From an uncultured Planctomycetaceae bacterium (GTDB taxonomy: Bacteria; Planctomycetota; Planctomycetia; Planctomycetales; Planctomycetaceae), in contig CAIQIE010000069.1 in NCBI GenBank assembly GCA_903871805.1, positions 1-52,637 on the forward strand: a DNA stretch of 52,637 bases. The letters run 5' to 3'. The notes beneath the pieces are model-generated. The model ran no database searches. It saw only the letters and a list, made by a program, of their open reading frames with translations, and had not been told where the DNA came from. Shown one piece after another: positions 35,015 through 44,074 of this stretch (positions within the stretch are counted from its first letter, which is position 1; every line of letters begins with the position of its first letter). A program made the translations under genes and the position numbers.

Positions 35015-35527
35015 GTTAAGGGCCTGTTTGTCATGGCAAAGTGAACTTTTTTGATACGACGGAAGATCGCGTGCAGGGTCGCACAATCTTCCGGTTTAAG
35101 CAGGCAGCAGCACCGTCCCGGAACATGTGGCTGCCTCGGTGGAATCCTACACAATTCGAAGCGATTGGTTGAGAGGAATTTCCGGTTGAGCGATGAAGCG
35201 GAAGGGCAGCCGTCGTCTAACAAGGGGTTTTGCCACAATTCGCAGATTTTTTACAAAAGGAACACTCGGACAGGCAAAGACGCATTCGTTACCTGCACGT
35301 TTAATCGCTGCATTGTAATTCCTCGAGAATGTTCTGTCTGGCCGCTGCTATCGCCTGTTTCGGGAAGAATTTGGTGCTCTGTGATGACAGCCACCCTGAA
35401 ACTGCCGCCATGGATTTCAGATGCCGCCCAGCATGGTAGCTGGAACACGGCCCTGCGTGGAGTTGATCGTTGACATCGGTCACACGGAACCAGCAGCCAG
35501 CCAGTGAACTTCACCGAAGCTTGCTGC
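35015..35527. other. spacer between epimerase and nadB genes
   Basis: No certain gene. On the minus strand a frame from 35514 down to 35251 could encode 87 residues, including FRVAVITEHQILPETGDSSG, and would lie just downstream of nadB. No ribosome site or family supports it. Confidence 0.35.
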
Positions 35528-37156
35528 CTATTCCGATCTTACAACGATATGATCACGTTGTGACTCCAGCGGCGTCGGGTAATCAGACCGGGAGTGAACA
35601 CCGCGGCTTTCCCGTCGCTCCAGCGCGGCAGCCGCCATCGCTCGCCCAACAAGAATCATATTCTGTAACTCCCATCCAGCCGGTTCATTCAGATCTCTGC
35701 GACAAACATAATTGGCCCAGAAGTCCAGTTGCTGGCAGGCTCCTGCGAGATCGTGTTCGTTGCGCACAATTCCGACACTGCGTCCCATCAGGCTGCGCAG
35801 CGAATTTCGAAGGTCTGACAGGTCGAGTTGCTCGTGACTTCCCGGCGTTTCTCTGTCGATCTGCCATTGCAGCCGGGGTACCGCAAACTGATCGGCCATG
35901 CTCAGGGCAGCTTCTGACGCATTTTTGCCGCAGCGAAGCCCGAAGACGACGCCTTCCAGAAGACTGTTACTGGCCAGGCGGTTGGCGCCGTGCAATCCGC
36001 TGGATGTGACTTCGCCAGCTGCCCACAACCCCTGCAGCGATGTGTGACCCTCTGGATTTGTGATGAGCCCGCCAATCATATAATGGGCTCCAGGACGTAC
36101 AGGAACTCGATCTCTGGCGAGATCAAGTCCGAAGTCTGCACAGACCTTTCCGATGTGCGGAAATCGCTGCCGAACCTTTTCGGGGCCGATGGTTGAGAGA
36201 TCCAGATAAACACAGGGATGCGACGTTTTAGCCATCTGTTCAGTGATGGCCTGACTGACGACATCTCTTGGGGCCAGTTCGCCCGCCGGATCGTAGTCCT
36301 GCATAAAGCGATGCCCACGGCAGTCCAGCAGGTGCGCGCCTTCTCCGCGAACGGCCTCTGTAATCAGGTGTCTTGAGCTTCCTGCAATATACAGAACTGT
36401 TGGGTGAAACTGCATGAACTCCATATCCCGAAGATCGCAGCCCGCTCTCAGCGCCGCAGCATGGCCATCGGCCGTTGCAATCTGAGGATTTGTTGTTTCG
36501 CGATACAATGCCCCTGCGCCGCCCGTGCACAGAATCGTCTGTTTCGCCCAGACGAATGTCCGTCCGTGATTGGCGTTCCAGACCAGTGCACCGCGGCAGA
36601 CGTTGTCTTCGGTCAGCAGGTCAATGGTAAACGTTTTTGGCCACAGATCGATATGAGGCTGCTCCATCACCAGCCGATTCATGGCACGCATGACTTCCTG
36701 CCCGGTGGCATCACCCAACGCATGCGCAACGCGAGCGTGACTATGCCCGCCTTCCAGTGTTAGTGCCAGTTCTCCGTCGACGCGGTCAAAATCCGCACCG
36801 AACGAAATCAGTTCACGAATACGTTGTGGGGCTTCGCGAATAACCAGTTCAACGATGTCACGATGACAAAGTCCCTTTCCGGCGGCGATCGTGTCTGACA
36901 CATGGCTTGCAAAGTCGTCCAGAGGTCCCAGAACACCGGCAATTCCGCCCTGTGCATAGGCACTGTTGGAATGCTGCAACGCATCTTTTGTGAGTACCAC
37001 GGTTCGAAGCGACGGATCGACTGATAACGCTGCCCGAACACCAGCAATGCCGCCACCAATGATCAGCACGTCAGTGAACAGGTGCGGCACGCGTTTGGGG
37101 TGCGACGGGACAAGATATCGCCCGAAGGATGGAATCGTAATGTGTCGCTGATTCAT
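35528..37156 (-). CDS. nadB: L-aspartate oxidase
   Basis: NadB oxidises L-aspartate to iminoaspartate with FAD, the first step of de novo NAD synthesis. The 542-residue protein has the N-terminal FAD motif LIIGGGIAGVRAAL (32-45), the family's signature stretch GGHSHARVAHALGDATGQEV, the FAD-contacting LYRETTNPQIATADGHA and the active-site region TEAVRGEGAHLLD. RPGAHYMIGGLITNPEG and GLHGANRLASNSLLEGVVFG mark the C-terminal FAD domain. Length matches the family. The ATG at 37156 gives a short additional N-terminus of about 25 residues. Neither nadA nor nadC is in the window; the next gene downstream on this strand is the epimerase 513 bases away, so nadB is likely transcribed alone. Confidence 0.96.
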   Translation of the reverse strand: MNQRHITIPSFGRYLVPSHPKRVPHLFTDVLIIGGGIAGVRAALSVDPSLRTVVLTKDALQHSNSAYAQGGIAGVLGPLDDFASHVSDTIAAGKGLCHRDIVELVIREAPQRIRELISFGADFDRVDGELALTLEGGHSHARVAHALGDATGQEVMRAMNRLVMEQPHIDLWPKTFTIDLLTEDNVCRGALVWNANHGRTFVWAKQTILCTGGAGALYRETTNPQIATADGHAAALRAGCDLRDMEFMQFHPTVLYIAGSSRHLITEAVRGEGAHLLDCRGHRFMQDYDPAGELAPRDVVSQAITEQMAKTSHPCVYLDLSTIGPEKVRQRFPHIGKVCADFGLDLARDRVPVRPGAHYMIGGLITNPEGHTSLQGLWAAGEVTSSGLHGANRLASNSLLEGVVFGLRCGKNASEAALSMADQFAVPRLQWQIDRETPGSHEQLDLSDLRNSLRSLMGRSVGIVRNEHDLAGACQQLDFWANYVCRRDLNEPAGWELQNMILVGRAMAAAALERRESRGVHSRSDYPTPLESQRDHIVVRSE

Positions 37157-37373
37157 GGTTTCAGGGTGCTCATAGCAAAGCTGTCGTTTATCTGTGACGC
37201 GTTTCTCTTCTATGACCGATGCAAATGCCTGAAAAGGTCCACTGCGCCACTTTCTGAATTCTAAAGACCGATCCTCTCAGGTCCGCGGCCCCGCAGTGTC
37301 TGCTGTTGTGCTTTGCCGATGATTCTGATGTCGGGCATTTCCTTTTCCAATTCTATGACATCACTGCACTTTT

Positions 37374-38465
37374 TTAATACAGAGCAGACAACGGAAGCAG
37401 ATCGTCCATACAACGTTCGCTGGCCAGTCGCGCTGCCGCAAATGCCGGCGCACAGGCACTGACGTTTCGAACAAACATCACGGAAAGATCCGTGACCGTG
37501 GAAATCCCTTCATCATGGAGCGTGGCAATGGCCTTTTCTGCCATCCATCCACCGCTGCCGCTGATGAGAATCTGCACGGAGTGATGTTCGGCGACAGGAA
37601 CCTGCTGACGGACAGCGGCCAGTTGCTTTCTGATTGCATGCGCAATCTGATGAATCTGACGTTCCGCTACATACGCCGCAACTCCCTGAATCTGCGCTTC
37701 GCTCAGATCCGTTGAGTCACAGCAGATCTGATGAGCCAGCCGGTTGAACGAGGCAGAACGCAGGGCCGGTCGACCGTCTGCCGTATCAAGATCGCTGGAA
37801 TCCTCCGGAAGATCCCCGTTCAAAAGATGCACATCCAGCGATGTGGCAAATAACTCCGCAGCCACCGGGACTGATTGATTGACGGATGAGCCCGGTGGAA
37901 CGGCAAGTGGAACTGTTTGAACTATCGCACACACCGGAGTGCGTCGGGCTCCGGTGTACACCAGTTCGGAGGAAATCAGTCGTTGCAGGTCCGTGAGTCC
38001 CGCAGGCATGGGAACGCCGTCGATCAGCGGAATGATGTCCGTGGTCGTTGAACCCACATCTATCATCAGCGCCGGGCCAGCGGGCACTGCCCTGCCCGCC
38101 CAGGTCGCGAGTGCGTGCCAGTTAGCTGCAGCAACGAGTTCAGGCAGCTCAAGGGCATCGTCAGGCTCTGCAAACTCCCCGGACGTCAGCCAGACGCGTA
38201 CCGGAATTCCCGAGAAGACCTCAGTCACAGTCCGGATTATGAAGGCGACCCCGTCAGCTCTCGTCGGGAAACAGTCGGCCAGTTCGGCTGTCATTGTCAA
38301 CGCGACCAGATCCGGTGGTGTGCTTTTGGGTATCTGCAGCTCCCTAAGGATCCGTGGAAGCTGTTCCGGATGCTTCCAGATTGCAAAGGGGACCGTGCGG
38401 GATTCTCCATCCGCTGTCGCTGCTTTGATGTTTGCCCCGCCGATATCGATGCCAAGAACCTGCAC
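37374..38465 (-). CDS. MfnF-like, methanofuran/H4MPT-linked C1 pathway protein
   Basis: A 363-residue ASKHA-fold (hydantoinase/oxoprolinase-like) protein resembling MfnF and the 'H4MPT-linked C1 transfer pathway protein' group. MfnF couples the furan and tyramine parts of methanofuran, the carrier used in tetrahydromethanopterin-dependent one-carbon metabolism. The GTG at 38465 has GGAG 5 bases upstream and places the nucleotide motif LGIDIGGANIKAATADG at the very start; a longer ATG at 38543 is possible. The second glycine-rich motif LMIDVGSTTTDIIPLIDG and ILISGSGGWMAEKAI near the end complete the fold. The conserved SELVYTGARRTPVCAI is typical of the group. It is the only such gene in the window; 909 bases lie between it and the thioredoxin gene, on the other strand. 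Family recognition is good, exact reaction inferred. Confidence 0.82.
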   Translation of the reverse strand: MQVLGIDIGGANIKAATADGESRTVPFAIWKHPEQLPRILRELQIPKSTPPDLVALTMTAELADCFPTRADGVAFIIRTVTEVFSGIPVRVWLTSGEFAEPDDALELPELVAAANWHALATWAGRAVPAGPALMIDVGSTTTDIIPLIDGVPMPAGLTDLQRLISSELVYTGARRTPVCAIVQTVPLAVPPGSSVNQSVPVAAELFATSLDVHLLNGDLPEDSSDLDTADGRPALRSASFNRLAHQICCDSTDLSEAQIQGVAAYVAERQIHQIAHAIRKQLAAVRQQVPVAEHHSVQILISGSGGWMAEKAIATLHDEGISTVTDLSVMFVRNVSACAPAFAAARLASERCMDDLLPLSALY

Positions 38466-39064
38466 GGCTGCTCCGTCTGAAAAACATGAATCTGATACGC
38501 CAGGGCCGTTCGATGAACCACGCTGAATCCCCGCCGTTTCCACACAGCGAAAGATCCCGGGCGAGCCATTCGTGTTTGCGTGTACTCACCCCCGGCAGGC
38601 ATTTTATGTCTGTGTGAAGTTTCGACCACAGCACGATTCAACGCAACTGCGGCCGGGTGGGATTTCCGAAGTGACGGGGAATGTCCCGGCCGGGAGACGA
38701 TTCTGGTGATCGTCCGATCCGGCAAACGACCACGCTCCCTGTTTTTTTGCTCCGCCCGTACTACGGCAAAACCCCGATACGACAGCAGCGACAGACGCAG
38801 ATTCTGCCGAAAGGCTACCGGGCTGGGGCGTCATTCGCCTTTCGGTGTCCAGGTGACTCGGGCCGGTCCGGCAGAGATGACGGTTTTGCTGACAACGCTG
38901 CCAGGCGTCGCCCGAAATTCGTCCGATACCTGAAAAGGGTTGAAGTCTGTTGGGGTGAGTCCGTGGTTCGAATGGCTGATCGGGGGAGATTTTCCGGCCA
39001 GAACAATTCGCGTCACGCTCTCGTTCAAGGTCCGCTGTCTGTTTCCAACGCCTGAGTGTTCACT
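38466..39064. other. divergent spacer upstream of the MfnF-like gene
   Basis: No certain gene in 599 bases. A minus-strand frame from about 39022 to 38831 (including FNPFQVSDEFRATPGSVVSK) reads like a short protein, and its TGA overlaps an ATG of another frame in an ATGA junction. Support is weak; both promoters of the flanking genes must be in this spacer. Confidence 0.35.
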
Positions 39065-40237
39065 ATGCGACCAAATCGAAACCTGCCTGCCTTAGTGCTG
39101 ATGCTGACAGGCCTGTTTACCGGGGCCGGGATTTCAGCAGAGGAAATTTCCTGGTCGACTGATATTGAACAGTCGCTGCAGGATGCCTCCGAATCCGGAA
39201 AACCTGTCCTGATGCAATTCACCGCGTCATGGTGCGTCTACTGCAAACGTATGGAAAAAAATACGTTTACAAATGAAGCGGTGGCTGAACGCATTGGAGA
39301 AGATTTTGTCGCCATCAAAGTCGATGCCGACGAGCATAAGGATCTGATTCGTGATCTGGAAATTAAAGGACTGCCTGCAATTCTGATTGTGTCTCCGGAT
39401 CTCCAGGTGATTCACAGAATCTCCGGTTTTCAAACCGCGGAAGCACTGATGACCGAACTGAATAAGGTTGATCGTGCATCCGCGAAGCCGCCATCCAGTG
39501 GCACCCGTTTGGCTCAGAATTCCGGGGTAAGGTCACCCGGGAAAACAAATCCTGCTGTCCCCGCTTCCACCAAACCGGCAACCTCTAAGCCAGTACCCTC
39601 CAAACCTGCCCCGGCAAAGCCAGCCTCGGAGGTTGCGCGGAGGCCAGTGAGACCGGTGAGTCGGCCCATCGCACCGAGGGATGTTGCGGAGTTGCCACGA
39701 TTGAATGTCGAGCCTGAACTGCCGGAATCCGGCAGAGGAAATCAGAAGATTGCCGACGTCTTTGATGACGTCGAGTCAGATGTTGATGCCCCAACAGGAA
39801 CACCCCGTCGGGAGGGTGCGTCCGGAAATACACGCAAAGAAACTGCCGCTGGTCTGAGTCGACGATCAGCACAGAAACAAAACACAGTCAAAAACCCGGC
39901 TTTCGGCGGCATGTCGCTGGTAAGTGCCGTGACGGAGCGCAGTCTGACAGAAGGTTCCCCCGATTTTCAGATTCGCTGGCGAGACCATTTACTGTACTTT
40001 ACTTCGCAGGAAGAGCTAAAAGCGTTTCGAGCGGAACCCGAAAAATACTGGCCGATGCTGGATGGATCCTGTGCCGTCACCATGCTGCGGACAGACAAGG
40101 AGGTTGAGGGGAAGGTCGAATTTGCAGCCATGTTTCGTAAACAGGTCTGGCTGTTTGCCTCTGAAGAGGAGATGCGGGAATTTGTGACTTCCCCGGCAGA
40201 TATCGCCGACGAGGTAGGTCATTTGTCTGCAAAGTAA
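39065..40237 (+). CDS. exported thioredoxin-fold protein with Pro-rich linker and YHS-like end
   Basis: A 390-residue exported protein. The ATG at 39065 was chosen over an upstream GTG (39056); the signal peptide is residues 8-25 (PALVLMLTGLFTGAGISA). The thioredoxin-like domain (30-140) has the active site ASWCVYCKRM (C57, C60) with VDADEHKDLIRDLEIKGLPA and cis-Pro, close to the DsbD C-terminal/thiol-disulfide interchange type. Residues about 150-290 form a Pro/Lys/Ser-rich linker (KPVPSKPAPAKPASEVARRP). The last 90 residues (FQIRWRDHLLYFTSQEELKA and FAAMFRKQVWLFASEEEMRE) have the F-x-S/D-x-E pattern of a YHS-like module seen in heme or metal-handling proteins, apparently twice. It may handle thiols or metal in the periplasm; partner unknown. 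Confidence 0.82.
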   Translation: MRPNRNLPALVLMLTGLFTGAGISAEEISWSTDIEQSLQDASESGKPVLMQFTASWCVYCKRMEKNTFTNEAVAERIGEDFVAIKVDADEHKDLIRDLEIKGLPAILIVSPDLQVIHRISGFQTAEALMTELNKVDRASAKPPSSGTRLAQNSGVRSPGKTNPAVPASTKPATSKPVPSKPAPAKPASEVARRPVRPVSRPIAPRDVAELPRLNVEPELPESGRGNQKIADVFDDVESDVDAPTGTPRREGASGNTRKETAAGLSRRSAQKQNTVKNPAFGGMSLVSAVTERSLTEGSPDFQIRWRDHLLYFTSQEELKAFRAEPEKYWPMLDGSCAVTMLRTDKEVEGKVEFAAMFRKQVWLFASEEEMREFVTSPADIADEVGHLSAK

Positions 40238-40427
40238 GCCTCCGAAATTGCCGCCAGACATGTTTTCTCAGGTTGGTGAAATTCCCGCGGAATCTTCTTG
40301 CGAGGCTCCGATTTGAAGGTATCCTGTCGAGTGGTGTATTAGATAACTCCCTGGGGACTATCGTCTGCAGCCAGGTGCCGTTGGCAGGTCGAAGCGAATC
40401 ACTCAAGCAGGAAGTACAGGAGTAATT

Positions 40428-40922
40428 GTGAAGACAGTGCTTCTGATGCGACATGCCGAGGCGTCTGAAGAGATGGCCGGGCAAACAGATTTTGACCGAT
40501 GTCTGACCGCCGACGGTATTGCCGTGACCCGGAAAACCGCTGACATTGCAAAGGCACTTGGCCTGAAACCGGATCGTGTCGTTGCTTCGGCAGCCGTCCG
40601 GACTGCACATACTGCTGCACTGATGTCGGCAACTCTGGCCCCTGCCGCTCCCATGTGTTTGCTCGCTGAATTGTATGCTGCTCCGGCAGAGGCATTTGCT
40701 GACGTACTTTCACAGCAGTGTTTCCCTGACGAAAACTGCGTTCTGATTGTCGGGCATAATCCCGGAATCGCGATGCTGATGTCAGTCTGGGCTGGTCGAG
40801 TAACAAAGGTGCCTCCGGCAACTGTCATGGTCCTTCAGTTTGAGACGGACGACTGGCTCGCCGCTCTCAGGTCTCCCTGTCAGTTGATTCACCTGATTCG
40901 TGATGCTGCCATGGTGCTGTGA
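40428..40922 (+). CDS. sixA: phosphohistidine phosphatase SixA
   Basis: SixA-type phosphatases remove phosphate from phosphohistidine in histidine phosphotransfer proteins. This 164-residue protein has the histidine-phosphatase (phosphoglycerate mutase-like) motif LLMRHAEASE with nucleophile H9, and the second catalytic His in IVGHNPGIAML. R40 and E-rich segments (DFDRCLTADGIAVTRKTADI and SAAVRTAHTAALMSA) match the family. The GTG start at 40428 has AGGAG 5 bases upstream. Length is typical (about 160). Neighbours are a thioredoxin-fold protein upstream and dprA downstream on the same strand, with gaps of about 190 and 245 bases, so shared regulation is uncertain. It is cytoplasmic. Confidence 0.9.
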   Translation: MKTVLLMRHAEASEEMAGQTDFDRCLTADGIAVTRKTADIAKALGLKPDRVVASAAVRTAHTAALMSATLAPAAPMCLLAELYAAPAEAFADVLSQQCFPDENCVLIVGHNPGIAMLMSVWAGRVTKVPPATVMVLQFETDDWLAALRSPCQLIHLIRDAAMVL

Positions 40923-41167
40923 ATGTTGCCTGACCGTTGCATGGCAAAGTGGTCCCTGTGGCGTTCGTGTGCAGATGTCGTGACAAACTTTGGAGTGATA
41001 CGCAGTGCAGAGCAGGCGCGGTGTTCTGCGATCTTTACTGATGTGACTTTGTCGTTTTTCCTGTCGCAGGAAGAGCAGACCTGTTCAGGGAGGTCGACAG
41101 TAGGTGAGTTCGGCAGTGATTGCAGTGGAACTGTGATCACTGTCAGAAATCCACGGAATTCAGATTT

Positions 41168-42313
41168 ATGTCGGACTGCCACACACTGTCAGATTGCAAT
41201 GCCCATTATTCAGACAGGGTTGCATCGGTTGCTCTTTCCCTGGCCACAGGAATTGGCCCCCGTCTACAGGCCAGTCTTCTGAGTCGTTTTGGAAGCTGTC
41301 GTGCCGTTCTCAGTCAGCCAAAGGAAATGCTGCTGCAGGCGGAAGGCATTGGCGAGAAAACAGCGGACGCCATTCTTGATGCGCAACTGCTGCATCAGGC
41401 TGATGAGATGATTCTTCAGTGTTCCAGGCAGGGTGTGGAGATTCTTCTGCACAGTGAAGACGCTGGGTATCCGCGACGACTTCGGGAAATCTGTGATGCT
41501 CCTCAGGTCATGTATCGGCGGGGAATGTTGCTTCCGCAGGACGAACTGGCAGTCGCCATCGTCGGGTCGCGACGCTGTTCGACCTATGGTCGGCGGCATG
41601 CAGAAAGGCTGGCATCGCAACTTTCCCGAGCCGGCCTCACGATCGTCAGCGGTCTGGCACGCGGCATCGATCTGGCGGCGCATCAGGGAGCTTTAAGTGC
41701 TGGCGGACGTACGCTGGCCGTACTTCCCGGGGGAGTTACCACGGTGTATCCGCCGGAACACGATAAACTGGCACAGGAAATCAGTGAGCAGGGCGCTGTG
41801 CTAAGTGAAATGCCGCTGAATCAGAGAATACTTCCGGGATTGTTTCCGCAGAGAAATCGGGTGATCAGCGGATTAAGTCTGGGAGTCATTGTGATCGAGG
41901 CGGCACGGAATTCCGGTGCGTTATACACGGCAAGACATGCGTTGGAGCAGGGGCGGGAAGTATTGGCATTGCCGGGGCCTGTGGATAGCCTCGCCAGCGC
42001 CGGTTGCCACGAACTGATTCGTGACGGAGTGACTTTGGTGCGGCATGCGGATGATGTGCTGGAAGCCCTCGGGCCGTTACCCGGGCCCGCAAATCCCGCA
42101 AAAAATGTGACCGTGCATACGCCGAGGGAGCTGAATCTGAACGCGATTGAGTCGGCGGTTCTGAACCAAATCACACTTGATCCGGTCTCCATTGATGAAG
42201 TCCTTCGCACCACCCGGGCAGAATCGTCACAGGTACTTGCGACTCTTACGGTTCTTGAAGTGCGTCGGCTGATTCGGCGATTACCCGGTAACTTTGTGAT
42301 TCGGTACAGCTGA
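41168..42313 (+). CDS. dprA: DNA processing protein DprA
   Basis: DprA binds incoming single-stranded DNA and loads RecA during natural transformation. The ATG at 41168 starts a protein of 381 residues; a longer frame begins at 41120. An N-terminal helix-hairpin-helix/SAM-like part (LSLATGIGPRLQASLLSRFG and QAEGIGEKTADAI) precedes the Rossmann-like domain with VAIVGSRRCSTYGRRHAERL and SGLARGIDLAAHQGALSAGG, then LPGGVTTVYPPEHDKLA and FPQRNRVISGLSLGVIVIEA. The C-terminal winged helix (IESAVLNQITLDPVSIDEVL) is present, as in most DprA proteins. No com genes are adjacent. The stop codon lies inside a 21-bp tandem repeat. The presence of DprA suggests competence or a general role in DNA handling, but nothing else here proves that. 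Confidence 0.95.
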   Translation: MSDCHTLSDCNAHYSDRVASVALSLATGIGPRLQASLLSRFGSCRAVLSQPKEMLLQAEGIGEKTADAILDAQLLHQADEMILQCSRQGVEILLHSEDAGYPRRLREICDAPQVMYRRGMLLPQDELAVAIVGSRRCSTYGRRHAERLASQLSRAGLTIVSGLARGIDLAAHQGALSAGGRTLAVLPGGVTTVYPPEHDKLAQEISEQGAVLSEMPLNQRILPGLFPQRNRVISGLSLGVIVIEAARNSGALYTARHALEQGREVLALPGPVDSLASAGCHELIRDGVTLVRHADDVLEALGPLPGPANPAKNVTVHTPRELNLNAIESAVLNQITLDPVSIDEVLRTTRAESSQVLATLTVLEVRRLIRRLPGNFVIRYS

Positions 42314-42352
42314 GAACAAACGCAATCCGGTTGAGAACAAACGCACGCCGGT
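42311..42352. repeat. 21-bp tandem direct repeat over the dprA stop
   Basis: Two adjacent copies (42311-42331 and 42332-42352) match at 19 of 21 bases. The first T-G-A of the first copy is the stop codon of dprA. A third copy was not seen. Confidence 0.85.
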
Positions 42353-42436
42353 AATCGTTTTGGACCTCACTCCACTGTACACCACTGGGTGAACTACAGC
42401 AGGCAGCCCCCCAGGCGATTACCTCGCAGAGTCTTG

Positions 42437-44074
42437 TCAGCTGAGGATCGGCAGGCCGAGGCTGGAGCCGAACTGAATTTCCCGCGTCACAATGGCCCCC
42501 ATCAGAGTGGTACTTGTGCAATCATGAATCTCGATGGCAGCAACAGTCCCAATGAGTCTGGGATTGCCATCGAACACCACAATCCGATCGCATTCGGTTC
42601 GGCCTGTCAGTTGCAGTGCCAGCCGAGTTGCCTCTTCGGAAGCGTGTTGAAGAGTTTGTGGTTCTGCGGCACCCGAGTGTTCTGCGTGGCCACGATCGTG
42701 GTCGTGGTCGTGGTCGTGGTGTGCAACCGTTTCCGTGGTCCCGCCAATTTGAATCAGGGGCGATACGGTTGCGGCGTCTGCAGGTAGCCCCAGCCTTGCT
42801 GCACGTTTGGCCGCCGACTTGCTGGGCCCTTCCACCAAAATTGAGACACGTCGTCCGATGAACTCGGCATTGTCTTCTTCAGAAATACGGTTCTGCAGTT
42901 CCAGCATGTCATTGTTTCGGCGACGTTTGACGTCTTCCGGGATGTCATCCGCATACAGTTCATCGGCTTTGGTACCTGTGCGGGGGCTGTATTTGAAAAT
43001 AAAGCTGTTCTTGAAGCGGCATTCGCGGATCAGATCCATACTCTTTTCGAATGCTTCTTCCGTTTCGCCACAGAAGCCAACGATGAAGTCACTGGATACT
43101 GCGCACCCGGGGATAGTTTCCCGAATACGCTGCATCATGTCCCGGTAATCCTCTACGGTGTAGCCGCGTTTCATGCGTTTCAGCACGTCGTTACAGCCGG
43201 ATTGGGCCGGGACATGCAGATACTTCATTACTTTGGGCAGGTCGCGAACGGCCTGCAAGAGATCATTTCCCATATCTTTCGGGAAGCTGGTGATAAAGCG
43301 AATTCGCTCGATTCCGGAAATGTCATGCAACTGTTCAAGCAGCTCGGAAAGTCTGACGATCCGTCCATTCTCTGTGTACTTGTAACTATTGACAGTTTGC
43401 CCAAGGAGCGTGATTTCGCGGACACCCTGATCTGCGAGAATACGGGCTTCCTGAACGATATGGGCCGGTGGGCGGCTTTGCTCCGGTCCGCGAGTTGCTG
43501 GTACTACGCAGTAGGTGCAGAATTTATCGCAGCCGATCATGATTCTGACAAAAGCCTGAAAGGGCGTTGGACGCATTTCCGGGTCACGCAGTGGATCGTA
43601 GCTTTGAAAGCTGTCTGAGACCTCATCGCGTGAGCCATCGCGTCGTCCCAGGCTGACCGCTTTTCGATGCGTCCGTTCCTGAGCAGCCCGTGTCTCCCGA
43701 ATCATCGCGGGAATTTCCGCCAATTGGCCCGTGCCGACGACAATGTCAACGTGCGGGGCCTTCTGGAAAATCAGATCCTGATCTTTCTGGGCCATACAGC
43801 CGATGACACCAATGACCTTTTGAGGACGATTTCGTTTGCTGTACTTGAGTCTTCCGAGAGCGCTGTAAATTTTGTGTTCGGCGTGTTCCCGAACGCTGCA
43901 GGTATTGAAAATCACCGTGTCAGCGTCTTTGGGATTGTCTGTGAGTTCGTAGCCGTCGCGTCGGAGTGCAGCAACAACCAGTTCACTGTCCAGCATATTC
44001 ATCTGGCAGCCAACGGTTTCGATATAAAGCCGGCAATTATGAGACTGGCTGGACGCAGATGTGCTGTCGGGCAT
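42437..44074 (-). CDS. miaB: tRNA-2-methylthio-N6-isopentenyladenosine synthase MiaB with His/Asp-rich insertion
   Basis: MiaB adds the methylthio group to N6-isopentenyladenosine 37 of tRNA. The 545-residue protein has the UPF0004 domain with cluster cysteines C23, C59 and C93 (VGCQMNMLDS, NTCSVREHAE, IGCMAQKDQD) and the radical SAM motif CDKFCTYC (C182, C186, C189), followed by TRGPEQSRPP and GQTVNSY. The TRAM domain begins near residue 403 (FIGRRVSILVEGPSK). Between its start and LTGRTECDRIVVF lies an insertion of about 60 residues, including a 15-residue His/Asp-rich tract (452-466) that normal MiaB lacks. All catalytic residues are kept, so the enzyme should be active. Elongation factor P lies upstream on the same strand 344 bases away, both acting in translation. 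Confidence 0.95.
   Translation of the reverse strand: MPDSTSASSQSHNCRLYIETVGCQMNMLDSELVVAALRRDGYELTDNPKDADTVIFNTCSVREHAEHKIYSALGRLKYSKRNRPQKVIGVIGCMAQKDQDLIFQKAPHVDIVVGTGQLAEIPAMIRETRAAQERTHRKAVSLGRRDGSRDEVSDSFQSYDPLRDPEMRPTPFQAFVRIMIGCDKFCTYCVVPATRGPEQSRPPAHIVQEARILADQGVREITLLGQTVNSYKYTENGRIVRLSELLEQLHDISGIERIRFITSFPKDMGNDLLQAVRDLPKVMKYLHVPAQSGCNDVLKRMKRGYTVEDYRDMMQRIRETIPGCAVSSDFIVGFCGETEEAFEKSMDLIRECRFKNSFIFKYSPRTGTKADELYADDIPEDVKRRRNNDMLELQNRISEEDNAEFIGRRVSILVEGPSKSAAKRAARLGLPADAATVSPLIQIGGTTETVAHHDHDHDHDRGHAEHSGAAEPQTLQHASEEATRLALQLTGRTECDRIVVFDGNPRLIGTVAAIEIHDCTSTTLMGAIVTREIQFGSSLGLPILS
42677..42721 (-). repeat. hexamer-like repeat encoding a His/Asp-rich tract
   Basis: On the plus strand the stretch repeats TGGTCG/TGGTCG-like units and encodes HHDHDHDHD then RGHAEH in MiaB. 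Simple-sequence DNA of this kind can change length by slippage. Confidence 0.75.

Noticed and set aside
42677..42721. TGGTCG repeats as a non-coding satellite
   Set aside because: They keep the MiaB reading frame and encode His/Asp, so they are better explained as a coding expansion.
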